Positions 10,803 to 21,268 of a DNA stretch of 64,000 nucleotides are shown one piece after another. The notes beneath the pieces were generated by a model, which saw nothing but the letters and a program-made list of their open reading frames with translations, searched no databases and was not told the DNA's origin. The stretch lies in assembly GCA_051530055.1 (NCBI GenBank), contig CM121343.1, positions 1,302,001-1,366,000 on the forward strand, written 5' to 3'. The position numbers and the translations under genes are program-made. This stretch comes from Neoechinorhynchus agilis (Eukaryota; Acanthocephala). Numbering within the stretch: the stretch's first letter is position 1; every line of letters starts with the position of its first letter.

Positions 10803-11122
10803 ATTGTTTATTCATTAAGAAATTTCTATTCAATTGACTTTCTACCCCACTCTACAAATGCAGTCTCAACAAATAATGGGACACGGTTGTATTGATTTAT
10901 CTGATTTCTCTCTTAGAAAATTTAATGAACAAATTACCCTATTAAAATTATCTTAGACTCTGCTAACTCATGCTTGGTAAAGAAAGCTTTTATACGTATA
11001 GAATTCAATTCTAAAAATGCTAATTTGATCTACAATTAAGCTCCAATCGCAAATCTTTGTAACATGACAGAAATGTACAAATATTATATGTGGCAATTTT
11101 ACATTATATTATATAACGAGGA

Positions 11123-11635
11123 ATGGGAAATGGACAAGAAAGCTCTTTTTTATGTGAAGCCTACTCTAAACTCGGCTGGAACATTATTTTAAAAAAGAAA
11201 TCCATCAGCTGGAAAGCTAAAGCTGCAAGTTGGGTTGGTTCGGTATCTTATCCTTTGGTCGTTAAATCTACTCTTAACGCTCATACCTTTAATGCATTTA
11301 TTAAACCTCCAATTCCCCCCCAGCAAAATATCGCAATAAATCAATATCTTTATTGTCCGGGGAGTAGGAATCACCTCAGTAACAAATATTTTAGTTGGAA
11401 TTTGAGTGAAGAAGAGTTACTAAAGGCTTGGAAATATAATTCATCCCTTGCAAATAATAATTATGCAGTTTCACCTTTTATATTATTCACTAGTGTGAAT
11501 GAAAAGAACAAATTGCTATTTTTAAAACACTTTAATGGCAAAATCAACATTGATGAATTAATAGAACTACATGTTGTAAAGAATATCTTCATCTCGAAAA
11601 ACGAAGCTAAAATCACTAATGCCTCCCATATTTGA
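11123..11635 (+). other. Unrecognised 170-codon ORF (copy A)
   Basis: Starts in an ATATAACGAGG context at ATG 11,123 and contains LGWNIILKKKSISWKAKAAS and PPIPPQQN. The same frame is intact at 61,430-61,942 with an identical protein. It lies downstream of the endonuclease-like remnant, so it could be the linker region of the same LINE, but no RT motif is present. Function not recognised. Confidence 0.4.
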
Positions 11636-11695
11636 ATTATTACAATACAAAACCCTGCAATCTCGGTCCTTGAACGAGAAATTGAACATAAATTA

Positions 11696-12037
11696 ATGAG
11701 TGATCTGTTGAAGAGAAATTCTATTCCAAAATACTTTCACTCTATCAGACGAATTCTAAAAAAACATTTCAAGTTTCAATTGGACCCCGCAGTCATGTAC
11801 AACGTATTATTAACATTTATTAGCGGATTGATTTGCTTTTTTGCACGAGGACGTCCCCCAGAACTTAGAATGTTCTTTTTTAATAAATGCAGAAATAAAT
11901 TACAAACGATTTGTCGACAATTTAATTTTAGCTCTACTCTCCTCTCAGCACTTTATAGAATTTTTCCAAGGTTTATTTTTTCCGCTCTAGTAGTCCCCTT
12001 TCTAAATATATATTGGACTACAGTAACTTGTTTCTGA
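11696..12037 (+). other. Unrecognised 113-codon ORF (copy A)
   Basis: A basic protein with FARGRPPELRMFFFNKCRNK and a hydrophobic C-terminus. It is repeated at 62,003-62,344. No domain recognised. It lies 60 bases after the preceding ORF in the same direction. Confidence 0.35.
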
Positions 12038-12479
12038 TTTCATGCTCACAGAATACCTCTTTTAGAGATTCCACACTTAGTAAGAAAAACAATTTTAGGG
12101 GGTGATATTTTTAATAATTTACTAGTCTGATTTTGCAAAATGACTGAAAAAGACAAAAATATATGTATGTTTGATTCTCAAAAGTAATTTTTAGTAAAAG
12201 AAGGAGAGTATGGGTATTGAGGAGCTTAGAGATCGCTCAAACTCAGCTCCTACTATCCTTTAGTCTCCTATTTTTCGTTTGGAGCTCAATAGAGTCGAAC
12301 TCTCAAGCAATTAATTTTATCTGTATAACAGTACAACAGTATGCATGTGAAATAAATAAAAAAACGCAGACAAATAAGATGCCGATGAATAGCCGAGTAA
12401 AGAATGCTGGTCTTGTTCCAATCTTTATGTTAGACCTCAAATGGCAAGTTTCGGCCTTGTGCAAGGAGGGGTCGTTGTT

Positions 12480-12880
12480 TGGCAAATTAAAAGTGTTAAC
12501 ATTCAACCATCAGAAGGCATAACTTATAGTAAAGATGTTCATCATTTACTTTTTATAGCAAATTATAATAATTGATTTATTTGATAATTTCCGACATTGG
12601 TGTAGACCTTCTTCGGTCTATTGCTTGCAAGTTTTTTCAACTATGAATCGTCGACGAGGGTAAGATCCACGAGGCTGTATTTTACGCTGCTGCTATGTCT
12701 CATGGAGAAACAGCAAGAATTAATGGAGATGATGATAAAGCAAATTGGGATTTAAAAGAAAATGAAAACGCTGCGCAAGACAGCATGTTACTGGAAATAT
12801 CTGCTGGGCCAAAATAGAAAGTGTTTCAAATGTGGAAGGATGGGACACTTGGCAGCCTTTGAGTATATAAACATTAAAGC
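12480..12880 (+). pseudogene. Ty3/gypsy gag remnant with damaged zinc knuckle (copy A)
   Basis: 12,488-12,525 matches 41,750-41,790, the start of another gag fragment. Further on, MEKQQELMEMMIKQ resembles MEKHQELMEMMIKR at 41.84 kb. KCFKCGRMGHLAAF then has the C-x2-C-x4-H of a retroviral-type knuckle but Phe in place of the last Cys. Stops interrupt the frame. The piece is a deleted gag, not a working gene. Confidence 0.55.
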
Positions 12881-12934
12881 TGCTCGAAATTGTAACACGT
12901 ATTAATTTAGTTTCGCTGACTATTTTATTGATCA

Positions 12935-13120
12935 ATATGGCACAACTCAGAGCAAAAGAAACAATCCTTTCCAACCAAAATATTCCTTTGTTTGCTAGAT
13001 TAAAATTGCTCCCTCGCTCGCTCCATTCTGCGACTACATGGCCCACTGTGAATAACCAAAGACGATTTAAGAAACACTCGTTTGCAGAATTCGCATTCCT
13101 GACGCACATCCTCTGATTTA
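12935..13120 (-). pseudogene. Possible zinc-finger-like fragment (copy A)
   Basis: On the minus strand one frame reads CEFCKRVFLKSSLVIH and then a Cys a few residues on, with a later CFFCSELCH. The same frame is clearer in copy B (63,414-63,232). The C-x2-C...H...C spacing resembles N-terminal fingers of RLE-type retrotransposons. There is no flanking RT, so this is only suggestive. Confidence 0.3.
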
Positions 13121-13159
13121 TCATTGCGGTCACTAAATACATTTTGGTTAATAAAAGAT

Positions 13160-13400
13160 TCTAATTTCAAATGGATGAAATTCTCCTACCTCATTATGCA
13201 AGAAATTATTTCGACCAATCGAACTTTGTGATACTTTCATTAGTGCTTCTCATTGCTCAGCAACCAGTCCGCAATCGCAAACTTCTTTGAGACTTTCAAT
13301 CGGCCTTTAAAAACGCATATTTTCAATCATAATCACAAAGGCAATTCGATTGACTTGCTTATATAAATATAAACACGTTTTATTAATTTAAGAAGAACGA
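13160..13400. repeat. Inverted match to two pieces near 46.8 and 48.1 kb
   Basis: 13,160-13,310 is the reverse complement of 48,058-48,205, and 13,310-13,365 of 46,785-46,840. 13,365-13,400 matches 45,108-45,140, an AAACACGTTTTATTAATTT tail. This tail lies at the 3' end of the capping-enzyme pseudogene on the minus strand and looks like a polyadenylation region. Confidence 0.55.
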
Positions 13401-13494
13401 TCGTTTCACGATGAACTTTTGTGACTACTACCAGCAAAAGAAAATTTAACACCCAGACACAATTAAAATTTACCAATTGATGCTTTATTTTAGC

Positions 13495-13896
13495 AGCTTG
13501 TCAAAGGTACCAAAAATATACGGCATATCAACGGGCTGAAATATAAGACCGTCTGCTTGAAGGAGGTCATTTTGGAACATTTCATTCAAAATTTGTTTAG
13601 AGAAACTGAGGTCGTAAAAAATCCTTCTTTTGAATCCCAAAAGACTCTCGATTTCGATCTATAGTTTTGTGTTCGATAATAGCACGACAACGAGGCTCCA
13701 TAATCTCCCTCCAACTGAGTTCCGATTGTTTGTCATAATTCAGTTCCTTACAGGCAGAATGCTCGTTGAATGCCAGGATGTCAAATTTAAGGAATCTAGG
13801 AATCTGTGTACCACCCAAGACATCCTCCACAATCTCCCCATCAAGCAAAGTCTGAGGAAGATGATCTGTAGTGCCACGGTTCGTCACAAACGTATG
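13495..13896 (-). pseudogene. mRNA capping enzyme (RNA guanylyltransferase domain) pseudogene, copy 1
   Basis: The minus strand reads from NRGTTDH through TLLDGEIVED (nucleotidyltransferase motif with DGE) and IPRFLKFDILAFN to ELSWREIMEPR. This follows the order in animal capping enzymes, where LLDGEM and PRYLIYDI segments follow the KxDG active site. The segment with the catalytic lysine is missing because the match begins at ACGTTTGTGACG. A frameshift near 13,610 separates the later part, which reaches the same end as the 46-kb copy. No intron interrupts it. The plus-strand acidic-ORF module begins next to it. Confidence 0.8.
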
Positions 13897-14416
13897 TAAA
13901 CAATGGAAGCCAGCCGATTCTCTTTAAAACTACACTCGTTTTTAACTAGCATGAACCGATATGAATTATCGGACTTCGCTGTCGCATTTAAAAGCTAGAT
14001 TAGAGCGATTTTGAAATTCCCGAAAAATTGTAAATCTTCTTCTTGGTGAACAATCAAACCTGTAATATTCCTCGTTTTCTAATACTTCCACACGGAAACG
14101 ATGTATTCACTTAGTCAACATGAATCTCTCATAACCGATCGAGCCGAGAATTGTGCGATCATCAGATTTTTTAGCGGACTTGAAATAGTGATTGGAATTG
14201 AAAGACCGATTAAATAATGCAACACCAAGCAGTGTTCTCTTCAAAAATTAGGTAAGCATCAATTGGGAATATATTCACGATCTAATATTAAATTCAAAGA
14301 TAAATCTCGAAATGTATTTTGACTATATCATTCGTGTGTGTGATAAAAGTCGTACTATTACAATTAAAAAGCCGAATTCATAGATTGTGCAAGAAAACCA
14401 ATTCCAAATACAACAG

Positions 14417-14460
14417 GTAAGTTCAAAATATGCTCTAAAAAATTAATCAAATCTTTTTAG
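14417..14460 (+). other. Putative 44-nt intron in the acidic ORF (copy 1)
   Basis: GTAAGT donor and a T-rich TTTTTAG acceptor. The same intron is at 21,947-21,990 (44 nt) and 49,375-49,421 (47 nt). In the 49-kb copy the exons on both sides stay in one frame rich in Asp and Glu. Keeping the intron means that the copies did not pass through spliced RNA in that direction. Confidence 0.6.
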
Positions 14461-15063
14461 GCGACGACCAAGAAGACATTGCAAATGAAAACTCATTTGA
14501 AGATTTGCATAGCGATTCCAGTAATGACTGGTCAGGAATGGATAATTATGATGACCAAACACATCGAACAATACATCAAGTTATATCGATTACGTTGTTA
14601 TCGCTGAAACTTCAACCGCTATCGACTGCAGTTCAAAAGACTTTGGCAACTATTCCGATGGAACTATAGAAGGAAGAATGCGGTCAGTACGAGTATATAA
14701 AAACAAAATCGACCAAAATATAAGATTCGAAGACAGTTGGGAAAAATGCTCTCTTCGTCCGAGGAATACGACGGAAAATATATTGAAGTAACTGAGTTGA
14801 AGCCACCAGACGCTTTATCTACTCCCAGAAGCTACGAACGGGTACATATTTCGTGGATAAGACTAATGAAACAAAAGGAGGAAGACGATAAACATACCGA
14901 TTGGTCCCACGATACTAAGAAATGCCGCGATTATGATTGGAAAATTTTTTCAACAGCGGTGCAAATAGAGAAATCGACCAATCATCTGATGGCAGCGAAG
15001 AATCTCCAGTGCAGAAGCAATTGTGATTCGTTCATTCGACCATTGCGCCAGGACGGCAGCTAA
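14461..15063 (+). pseudogene. Acidic ORF of unknown function, copy 1
   Basis: After the intron the frame is strongly acidic (DDQEDIANENSFEDLHSDSS). A one-base loss compared with the 49-kb copy moves it out of frame. A 108-codon frame at 14,737-15,063 (MGKMLSSSEEYDGKYIEVTE and onward) is open but overlaps the frame used by the upstream part, so at least one more frameshift separates them. I do not recognise the family. The protein would be soluble, acidic and without membrane segments. Confidence 0.45.
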
Positions 15064-15559
15064 GTTATCCAGAACGGTGGCGTAAACGTTTATAAACTCT
15101 CGGGCATTATATTATGGTGGCGATGCTTGCGTCAAAGCCAGTAAAAATATATAGCGTTGAAAGATGATAAGGACAAACAAATAAATATTTGCAAGTCGTA
15201 CCTCGACACAAATATTTGGAATGATAGTGCATTTTATTGGCAACTCAGAAATTCCAAGAATAACTCAAATAATGCCAAAAACGAAAAAAAGTTTTGAATG
15301 ATAGATTTTCGTGCTTCCTACCAGCTTTACAAGCAGGTTAAATCATAGCTTCGTGGTTCGTTTATTATTTTAGTTTTAAATATTTATGTTGGATTTTCAT
15401 TTACTTCATTGTATCAAACTACCTTAAAGCATAAATAATTATCTCAGTTAGAAGAAGATTTATCGACACCACGCAAATAAATGCAAAGATTATTAAGAAC
15501 TATAATATTTCTCAATACCAAATCGATCAAGGAACGTCATTAGTTCAGTGCGTAATCAA

Positions 15560-16640
15560 TATTTATAATGTGCTTTTTAATATTACAGAAGGAAAAATGC
15601 TGTCAATAAGACATGTCAATTGCTGTTTTTTTATCAAGAGATAGAATCTACAGCTTATTGATTTTTATTGATACTTTTATTCATTGGAAGGGACACTTTC
15701 TTTTTGATAGTTACTTTACTCTTGAATTTGACATTCATCTTTTGCATCACTTGATCTCCTGGACTTTTTTCGACAATCGATAAACCTCAAGCAATTTAAT
15801 CTCAATAAGCTTATCCAATTCCTCCTTAGATGTTGATTTGTTCATCGGTGTAATTATATTTCGATACTACATTTCTGCCCTGAGCTTGGGAGAATCTACA
15901 TGGATATCGTCTTTTGGATTCATATTATGACGTTCACAAGATAGCTTTTCATTGAATATTTTGTAGCAATTCTCCCGATTGCTTTTGTATCTCCCATTAA
16001 GATGCAATGGTACGAAATGCACACTGAGAGTATTGATACTATTGATTTTTTTGGCACAATTAACATTTTAGCATATTGGTGAAACTATCATCGTCGTCTT
16101 TAGCGCTTCTTTTCCTATTATTTCGTTCATAATTTAAGTTAGAATTATAAGATTGAGGCCTTTGAACTATTTGTTAAAGAATCACTTCAGCGACCGACGT
16201 AGTGCTTGTTGGAATTGTTTGGGATTCCGCAGGTTCAAAATTAGCGTCCATATTTGCATTTCAGCTGTGGGGGCTGAATTCAAATCTTTTCCTTCGTTCA
16301 ATGACGACAAAACGGTTTCAATAAAATTAAATGCTTCAAAAGAGAAGAGATATTGGATAACGGTTTCCACGCAATTTTTGTCCGCGTTGCATCCTCTCAA
16401 AAATCTAATGAAATCCTAGCAAGAAATTTTTCTATTGAATCGAGGGTGTAAATTTCGGACAAACTTACATCATGAGATCTCAAATTGAATCTGTATTTTT
16501 GGGTATTTTTGAAAGATTTAAAAACTTACAAGCAATACCACAAAACAAAAACGTTATCCATCAAAAAGGATAGTCAACGTCATCTCTCTCGTCACCATCC
16601 TCTCTCGCGTGAACGTCCTCCAAAATCGAAAACAATTGGC
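15560..16640 (-). pseudogene. Degenerate minus-strand frames of unknown origin
   Basis: Minus-strand pieces read LRAEM ending a frame that includes FVPLHLNGRYKSNREKCYK (15.9-16.05 kb) and, upstream, FNFIETVLSSLNEGKDLN (16.2-16.4 kb). Related sequence is at 23.1-23.6 kb and 50.5-50.8 kb, where DLIEKFLARISLDFYKDA is readable. The helix-rich character could fit a retroelement gag, but no motif proves it. Confidence 0.3.
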
Positions 16641-16860
16641 GATACGATTAAATCTTAATCGCCGTGCTAACCTTCATGGCTGGTAAAAAGTCCCGTAACC
16701 CAGCCTCTAAGGAGATCACCTGTTCGTGCCAAGGGTGCTCGATAACAACCCTCATCGCCTCAACGCGCCCTTCTTTATCTGTGGGTTCTGCTGCGCCAAG
16801 CTGCTGATCAAATTGGCACCAGATCGAATACCGTTTGGAATGCATTAGTCAATAAATAAG

Positions 16861-17277
16861 TTGTCGTCCGTTCAACACACGCCTTCTCCTGCCGTAAATT
16901 TGTGGATACCTCCCAAGGAACCCGCTGTTCCTTGTCAGAAATTAGACATACAACTGTTTTCCATCCCTCATCAGAAAATCGTCACACCTCAGACATACTG
17001 GTCACCACAGAAACCCGGCTCAGTGACTCAAACAAAGACCGCAGCCATACCTAACTTCACTCACTTTCACTCTGTTAGAGACCCAACCCAAAAAAATTCG
17101 GTCGGCCTTGAACAATCCACTTGCACTCTAGATGAACAGTCAACCACACCGTCACCCGACTTGACACCCATATCGCTACGACCACCAAAACTGACATTCT
17201 CGTCATTACGGAAACCTGGCTCTCCCAATTTAATAAGGACACTGCCATCATTCCCGTATTCTCCCCATTTCACCTAA
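16861..17277 (+). other. Pro/Thr/Ser-rich frame before the LINE endonuclease
   Basis: 138 codons rich in Pro, Ser and Thr with no domain. The endonuclease of the LINE is read in another frame from about 17,170, so the end of this frame is a shadow. The first part could be ORF1 or leader of the LINE, which I cannot decide. Confidence 0.3.
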
Positions 17278-18114
17278 CTAGAGATGATCGTTCTGGAGGA
17301 GGCGTCTCTATTTACTTGAAGTCCTCCTTACCATACACCATCTCCACCCCTCATTATTTTATATCAGAACATCTCGAATGGGTTCACCTTCAACTCTCTC
17401 TTTCTCTTCGTAACGGCAGCCGTGAAATGACCGTCGCCGGTGTTTATCGCCCCTGCCTTTACTCCCGCAGCAACATCTGAATAAATCTACACCTTAATTA
17501 ATGACAAACTATTGTTAAATTCTCAACATTTCCTGATTCTAGGAGACTTCAACCGTCTCCCTGCTCCACCGTCACTCTCTGATCTCTTACAACTAGCAAA
17601 CTTCCCCTCGCGTGGTTCATCCAAACTAAATAAAATCTTTACCAATATAGCCAAATATTCCGCTACCATTAAACTCCCACCCGTAGCGACCTCGGATCAC
17701 TGCGCCATCCTCCTCAGACCAATTGTTCCTCCGAAGCGACAGTCCTCCGACCCTTTCGCGGTCTGGAATAAACGTGAGCATCACTCTCACTTCTTCTTCA
17801 ACAAGGTAAGTGATGCTCTACCCGGAATCCGAAATTCTATATACAGCAACGACCCGTCTAAAGCCATGGCGGCATTGCACAATACTTTAGTCCATTGCAT
17901 GTCTTTCCCTCGGAAAATGATTCGTATGTCGAATCGTGATCCACCATGGTTTTCACCTTTACTAAAATCACTGCAAGACAAGGTGAAAAAATCCTTTCGC
18001 TCCCGACATCCCGATTACCCAGAAATCCACAAGAGATTCACTGAGCACCTTCTTCACGCTCGCAAAACCTTCCTTTTTTCCAAATTACCGTCATCACCTA
18101 ATCGTTCCTGGTGA
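17170..18114 (+). pseudogene. CR1-like LINE ORF2, apurinic endonuclease domain
   Basis: The first piece reads TDILVITETWLS (catalytic Glu in the TETW motif), RDDRSGGGVSIYLKSS and VAGVYRP. After a stop near 17,480, a frame from 17,512 has LILGDFNRLPAP (GDFN) and ATSDHCAILL (SDH). These are the standard motifs of LINE endonucleases that nick target DNA for target-primed reverse transcription. The domain is followed by the usual linker with PPWFSPLLKSLQDKVKKS. Only a few stops break the domain, so this is one of the younger elements here. Confidence 0.85.
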
Positions 18115-18119
18115 AGCGA

Positions 18120-19329
18120 GATCAAAAATGCCATAGGCCTTCACAGATCTCAGCCTTTCGCCAATCTGCATAAATGTCAGCTCGAAAACACGCTCAACTC
18201 GATGAACACTACCATGTGCCCTCCCAAATCTTCCACTGACACAAGCGTCGTACGCCCCTGCGACGATCGCAACCATATGACCGGTGTTCCTCATTCACGC
18301 GTCTCCACTCTTGAGGTTTTCCTACTCCTCAAAAAACTACCACGTACATCATCCCCTAGCGCTCCGAATCCCAACTGGGCCATTCGCATTATCATTTCCT
18401 TGATCTTTGAGCCTCTAGCTCATATCATCAATTCTAGCTTTGAAACGGGGATTTATCCAGACTGCCTGAAGACTGCTCGCGCCATTTCTATCCCTAAGGC
18501 GGGGAAGCCCGTTTCTCCGACTTCCTTTCGCACTATCTCTCTACTCTCGCCGTTTTCTAAAAATTTTGAAAAATGTTTCAAAACTCGCATCCTCCCCATC
18601 TTTCTACAAAACATTTCGTTGAACCGATTCGGCTTCCGACCAGGATTCTGTTGTACTGACGCCCTCTTGTGCATTTACGATTCGATCCTGCGCAATCTTG
18701 ACCAAGAACCGTCTTTCGTTTGTCGCCTCATCCAGGTGGATCTTGCCAAGGCCTTTGACTGTGTAGATCACGATCTTCTCGTTAAGGCCTGCGAGAAATT
18801 TGGCTTCTTACCCTGGCAAATAAGCTGGCTCACTTCTTTCCTCGCAAACCGGTCGCAATATTTTCAATGCGGGAATACCTGCTTAACGACGCTTCCCATA
18901 CATTGCGGTGTGCCACAAGGAGCTATACTATCGCCCTTACTTTTCGATATCTTCCTCAACGACCTTACACCCCTCTCAACGTCCGCTAAATATTTCCTTT
19001 ATGCGGACGACCTAACCATCATAACCCATGCCCCTCCATCACTCTCGCTCAACCTCACGTCCGCAGAGATTGAAAATCTTAAAGATTTTTGCACCACCCA
19101 TCAACTCTCAATTAATTTCTCCAAATCTTATGAACTTATTCCGTCGCATCGAAAACCTAGGACTGATATTCCACCGCCCCCTCTCGATATCCGACGCGTC
19201 ACATCGCTTCGCATTCTGGGCCTAATCTTCCAACGCAACCTCAAATGGGACATTCACATTAATGGCGTCGTAGCAAAAGCCACTGCTAAATTGCATTTAA
19301 TCAAGCGCTTGCGTTGCTTTCCTCTCTAA
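18120..19329 (+). pseudogene. CR1-like LINE ORF2, reverse transcriptase domain
   Basis: The open frame 18,202-19,329 (375 codons) carries ARAISIPKAGKP and TSFRTISLLSPFSKNFEK (RT motifs 1-2), NRFGFRPGFCCTDAL, LIQVDLAKAFDCVDHDLL (motif A, catalytic Asp), GVPQGAILSPLLFDIFLNDL (motif B) and LYADDLTIIT (motif C, YADD), then INFSKSYE and RILGLIF. This order is that of the Jockey/CR1 group. The frame is uninterrupted through the catalytic core, and stops appear between the endonuclease and RT and after 19,329. The exact clade is a guess from general look. Confidence 0.9.
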
Positions 19330-19740
19330 ATAAACTAGCCTGCAAAATTTGCTCCAAGGACCTCCCACCAATCGAAGAACATCTTTCCCAAATCTTCGAT
19401 AAATACATGGCCTCCCTGCGTTCATTTCCATCTAAATTTCTCCCGTTCATCTCGCCAGGGGAACCCGTCCGAAATACGCGATTTCCGAACAGATTCAATC
19501 CGCCTCTCCCTCGAACCACACTATATAAAAAATCATTTTTTGCCATCGCACAATACACCCATGAGTCTACGGCCTCAATCGAAGGAAAGACTCAAGCGAA
19601 TGCGACGACTTGCAACTCATTCCGAATTACAATCTCAATCAAACAGCACGAATCCAAAGATACATGGTTCCTGTGCTTGTTTGTGTGTGGAATAATAAAA
19701 CGTGTTATTATTATTATAAATAGGTTTATCGATCAATAGA
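19330..19740 (+). mobile_element. 3' part of the CR1-like LINE
   Basis: The frame 19,314-19,739 includes a thumb-like tail but is shifted relative to the RT. Near 19,690 there is an AATAATAAAACGTGTTATTATTAT segment. Similar AATAAAA-CGTGTT tails occur at 5.89 kb and, reversed, at 13.37 kb. This looks like the end of the element. Confidence 0.45.
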
Positions 19741-19769
19741 TAGCGAGGTATTAGCACAAACGTTTTTCC

Positions 19770-20357
19770 CTCCACATATTTCGGAACATCACGTGTATGG
19801 TTTCCTGAATGAAAAGTAGCCAATCAGCATGCACTAATTACCTGTCCTTGTAAAAAACATCGAATTTTAATGCTAAAGTAGCTGTGAGGTATTATCAACA
19901 ACTAAGTCGCTTGTTCCGAAACGAATTTTCACGCCTCATTAGTTGTGTGTCATCAATTTTGCGGTTCAATCGACAGATAAAAATCGACCTCTTTGACACG
20001 TATCGGTATTTCAACCGTAGACTATCAATATGTTAGTGATATCGTTTGTAACGTCTTGATAAGTGTCGAAAGCGACACAGTAAAGAATTCCCCAATCAGA
20101 ATGTTGCAAGTCAGCGGGGTTTTAGTGATATGAAATGTCATAAAATTTGCAGAAATTGCATTAGTTTTAATTTGGGATTATTTAAAAATCACCGGTCATT
20201 CGAAGCGCTGCGTCAGGTTTATAGAAACATTTTGCTGTTATGTAACTGAACTTTTTCGTACATAATCAGAAAACCTGATAAAGATAGTAAAGCCTCCAAA
20301 ATCTCGACTAACCGCAGTTTCCTAATTTTAGATAGTTTAGAGCTACAGATTTGAAGT
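19770..20357 (+). promoter_or_regulatory. Leader/upstream region of the PPPGF module, copy 1
   Basis: Starts with CCTCCACATATTTCGGAACA, which also begins the copy at 50,769. The whole 590 bases is conserved between 19.77 kb and the 50.77/52.2-kb copy, and from 20,045 onward also in the copy at 23.8 kb. It contains GTTTGTAACGTCTTGATAAG and no long frame. Its constant position just before the ORF makes it the likely promoter and 5' leader. I see no firm TATA box. Confidence 0.45.
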
Positions 20358-21209
20358 ATGACGACAAGACAACCATTCGGGATAAGGGCACCACCAATCG
20401 AGGAAAGCGCACAATTCCTGCGGAACTACATCTCTGGTCAAGCCAATAGTTTCAGTCATCCAGATCCACCAACGTTCGACATTATTCACCAAGGTCACCA
20501 AATATATAATCCCTTCAATGATTTTTACCTCGATCGAGAAGTCGAAAAAATTTTGGAAAACGCAGAAGATAATACTATAAATAATTGTGCACCTCCGCCC
20601 GGCTTTGATGATTTCACTTTTATTTTCAATGAGTCACCACCAAGCATTAATGAATTCAGTAACAATCATTCATCGATTGGAAATGCAGAATATTGCTTAC
20701 CTCCACCGGGTTTTGAAAATTGCTCATTTACTTATTACGATAACGAGCCCGAAAACGAAGGATACTTCTCAACTCCACCAGTTTTCGAGAACGTGACTTT
20801 TGATTATTACGATTCACGATCAGGAATGGACGAATATGGCTCATCTCTTCTCTATTTTGAGAATCCGGCCTTTAATCACGAGGAGTCATGGAATGAAAAC
20901 GAAGATTACTACGAATCGTTTCTCGATTTTCAGGAATCAACCGTTATATTTAATGAGTCGTCGTTGGAATTCGAAAAATACAGCCAGTTTTTCACTCTAT
21001 TTAATGAAATCGAGTCAAAAGAACCTCAAGGTCGTTATGTACGCCCAGCGACGTGCAAGATAATAGATTTGCAAGACAGTAGCACGCAAACGGAACCGAA
21101 TATCGTATCGAAACCTTGGAATGGATTGACAACAATAAAGAATATTATTGATGCCGTTTACCAAGTGGCCGTTACGGCATTCAACTACTTCAGAAGGATA
21201 TTTTTCTGA
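20358..21209 (+). CDS. Acidic PPPGF-repeat protein, copy 1 (longest, 283 aa)
   Basis: An intact ORF starting MTTRQPFGIRAPPIEES. Residues 77-160 hold a repeated segment: CAPPPGFDDFTF (PPPGF at 79-83), CLPPPGFENCSF (115-119) and STPPVFENVTF (139-143; the 24-kb copy has PPGF). PPPG plus a hydrophobic residue is the known ligand motif of GYF domains of the SMY2/GIGYF type. The protein is rich in Asp, Glu, Asn and Phe, has no signal peptide, and ends with an amphipathic, hydrophobic segment at 258-283 (TTIKNIIDAVYQVAVTAFNY), possibly membrane-binding. Copies at 24,110 and 52,659 lose this tail because Trp254 is a TAG stop. I do not recognise the family; binding to GYF proteins is inference. Confidence 0.7.
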   Translation: MTTRQPFGIRAPPIEESAQFLRNYISGQANSFSHPDPPTFDIIHQGHQIYNPFNDFYLDREVEKILENAEDNTINNCAPPPGFDDFTFIFNESPPSINEFSNNHSSIGNAEYCLPPPGFENCSFTYYDNEPENEGYFSTPPVFENVTFDYYDSRSGMDEYGSSLLYFENPAFNHEESWNENEDYYESFLDFQESTVIFNESSLEFEKYSQFFTLFNEIESKEPQGRYVRPATCKIIDLQDSSTQTEPNIVSKPWNGLTTIKNIIDAVYQVAVTAFNYFRRIFF

Positions 21210-21268
21210 CCGTTCAAAGTTAAGCATCGATTATTAATAAAATGTGTTATTATTATATAGTTTTGTAA

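Larger units (their letters stand above)
9471..13234 (+). repeat. 3.76-kb direct repeat, copy A
   Basis: Matches 59,776-63,541 in the same orientation, base for base apart from scattered substitutions and a 2-base indel near 10,362. The left limit is the GATAAGAAACGCAAAG at 9,471. The right limit is TTTGTGATAC at 13,234, after which copy A continues into sequence related to 48.06-48.2 kb and copy B jumps into a Penelope fragment. The unit holds degenerate retroelement frames, described separately. The shared extent and high identity point to a recent segmental duplication or a single long element. Confidence 0.9.
13995..16265 (+). repeat. Acidic-ORF module, copy 1
   Basis: Nearly identical to 21,527-23,793 and, with more differences, to 48,900-50,500. 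The module starts near TAGATTAGAGCGATTTTGAA. It contains a short spliced acidic reading frame on the plus strand and, in its right half, minus-strand frames of unknown type (IHVDSPKLRAEM near 15.9 kb). Copies 1 and 3 are joined on the left to the capping-enzyme fragment; copy 2 is not. Confidence 0.85.

Noticed and set aside
20587-21063. Open frames overlapping the PPPGF ORF (69 and 87 codons)
   Set aside because: They are shadows in another frame; composition is unlike a protein and differences between copies follow the main frame.
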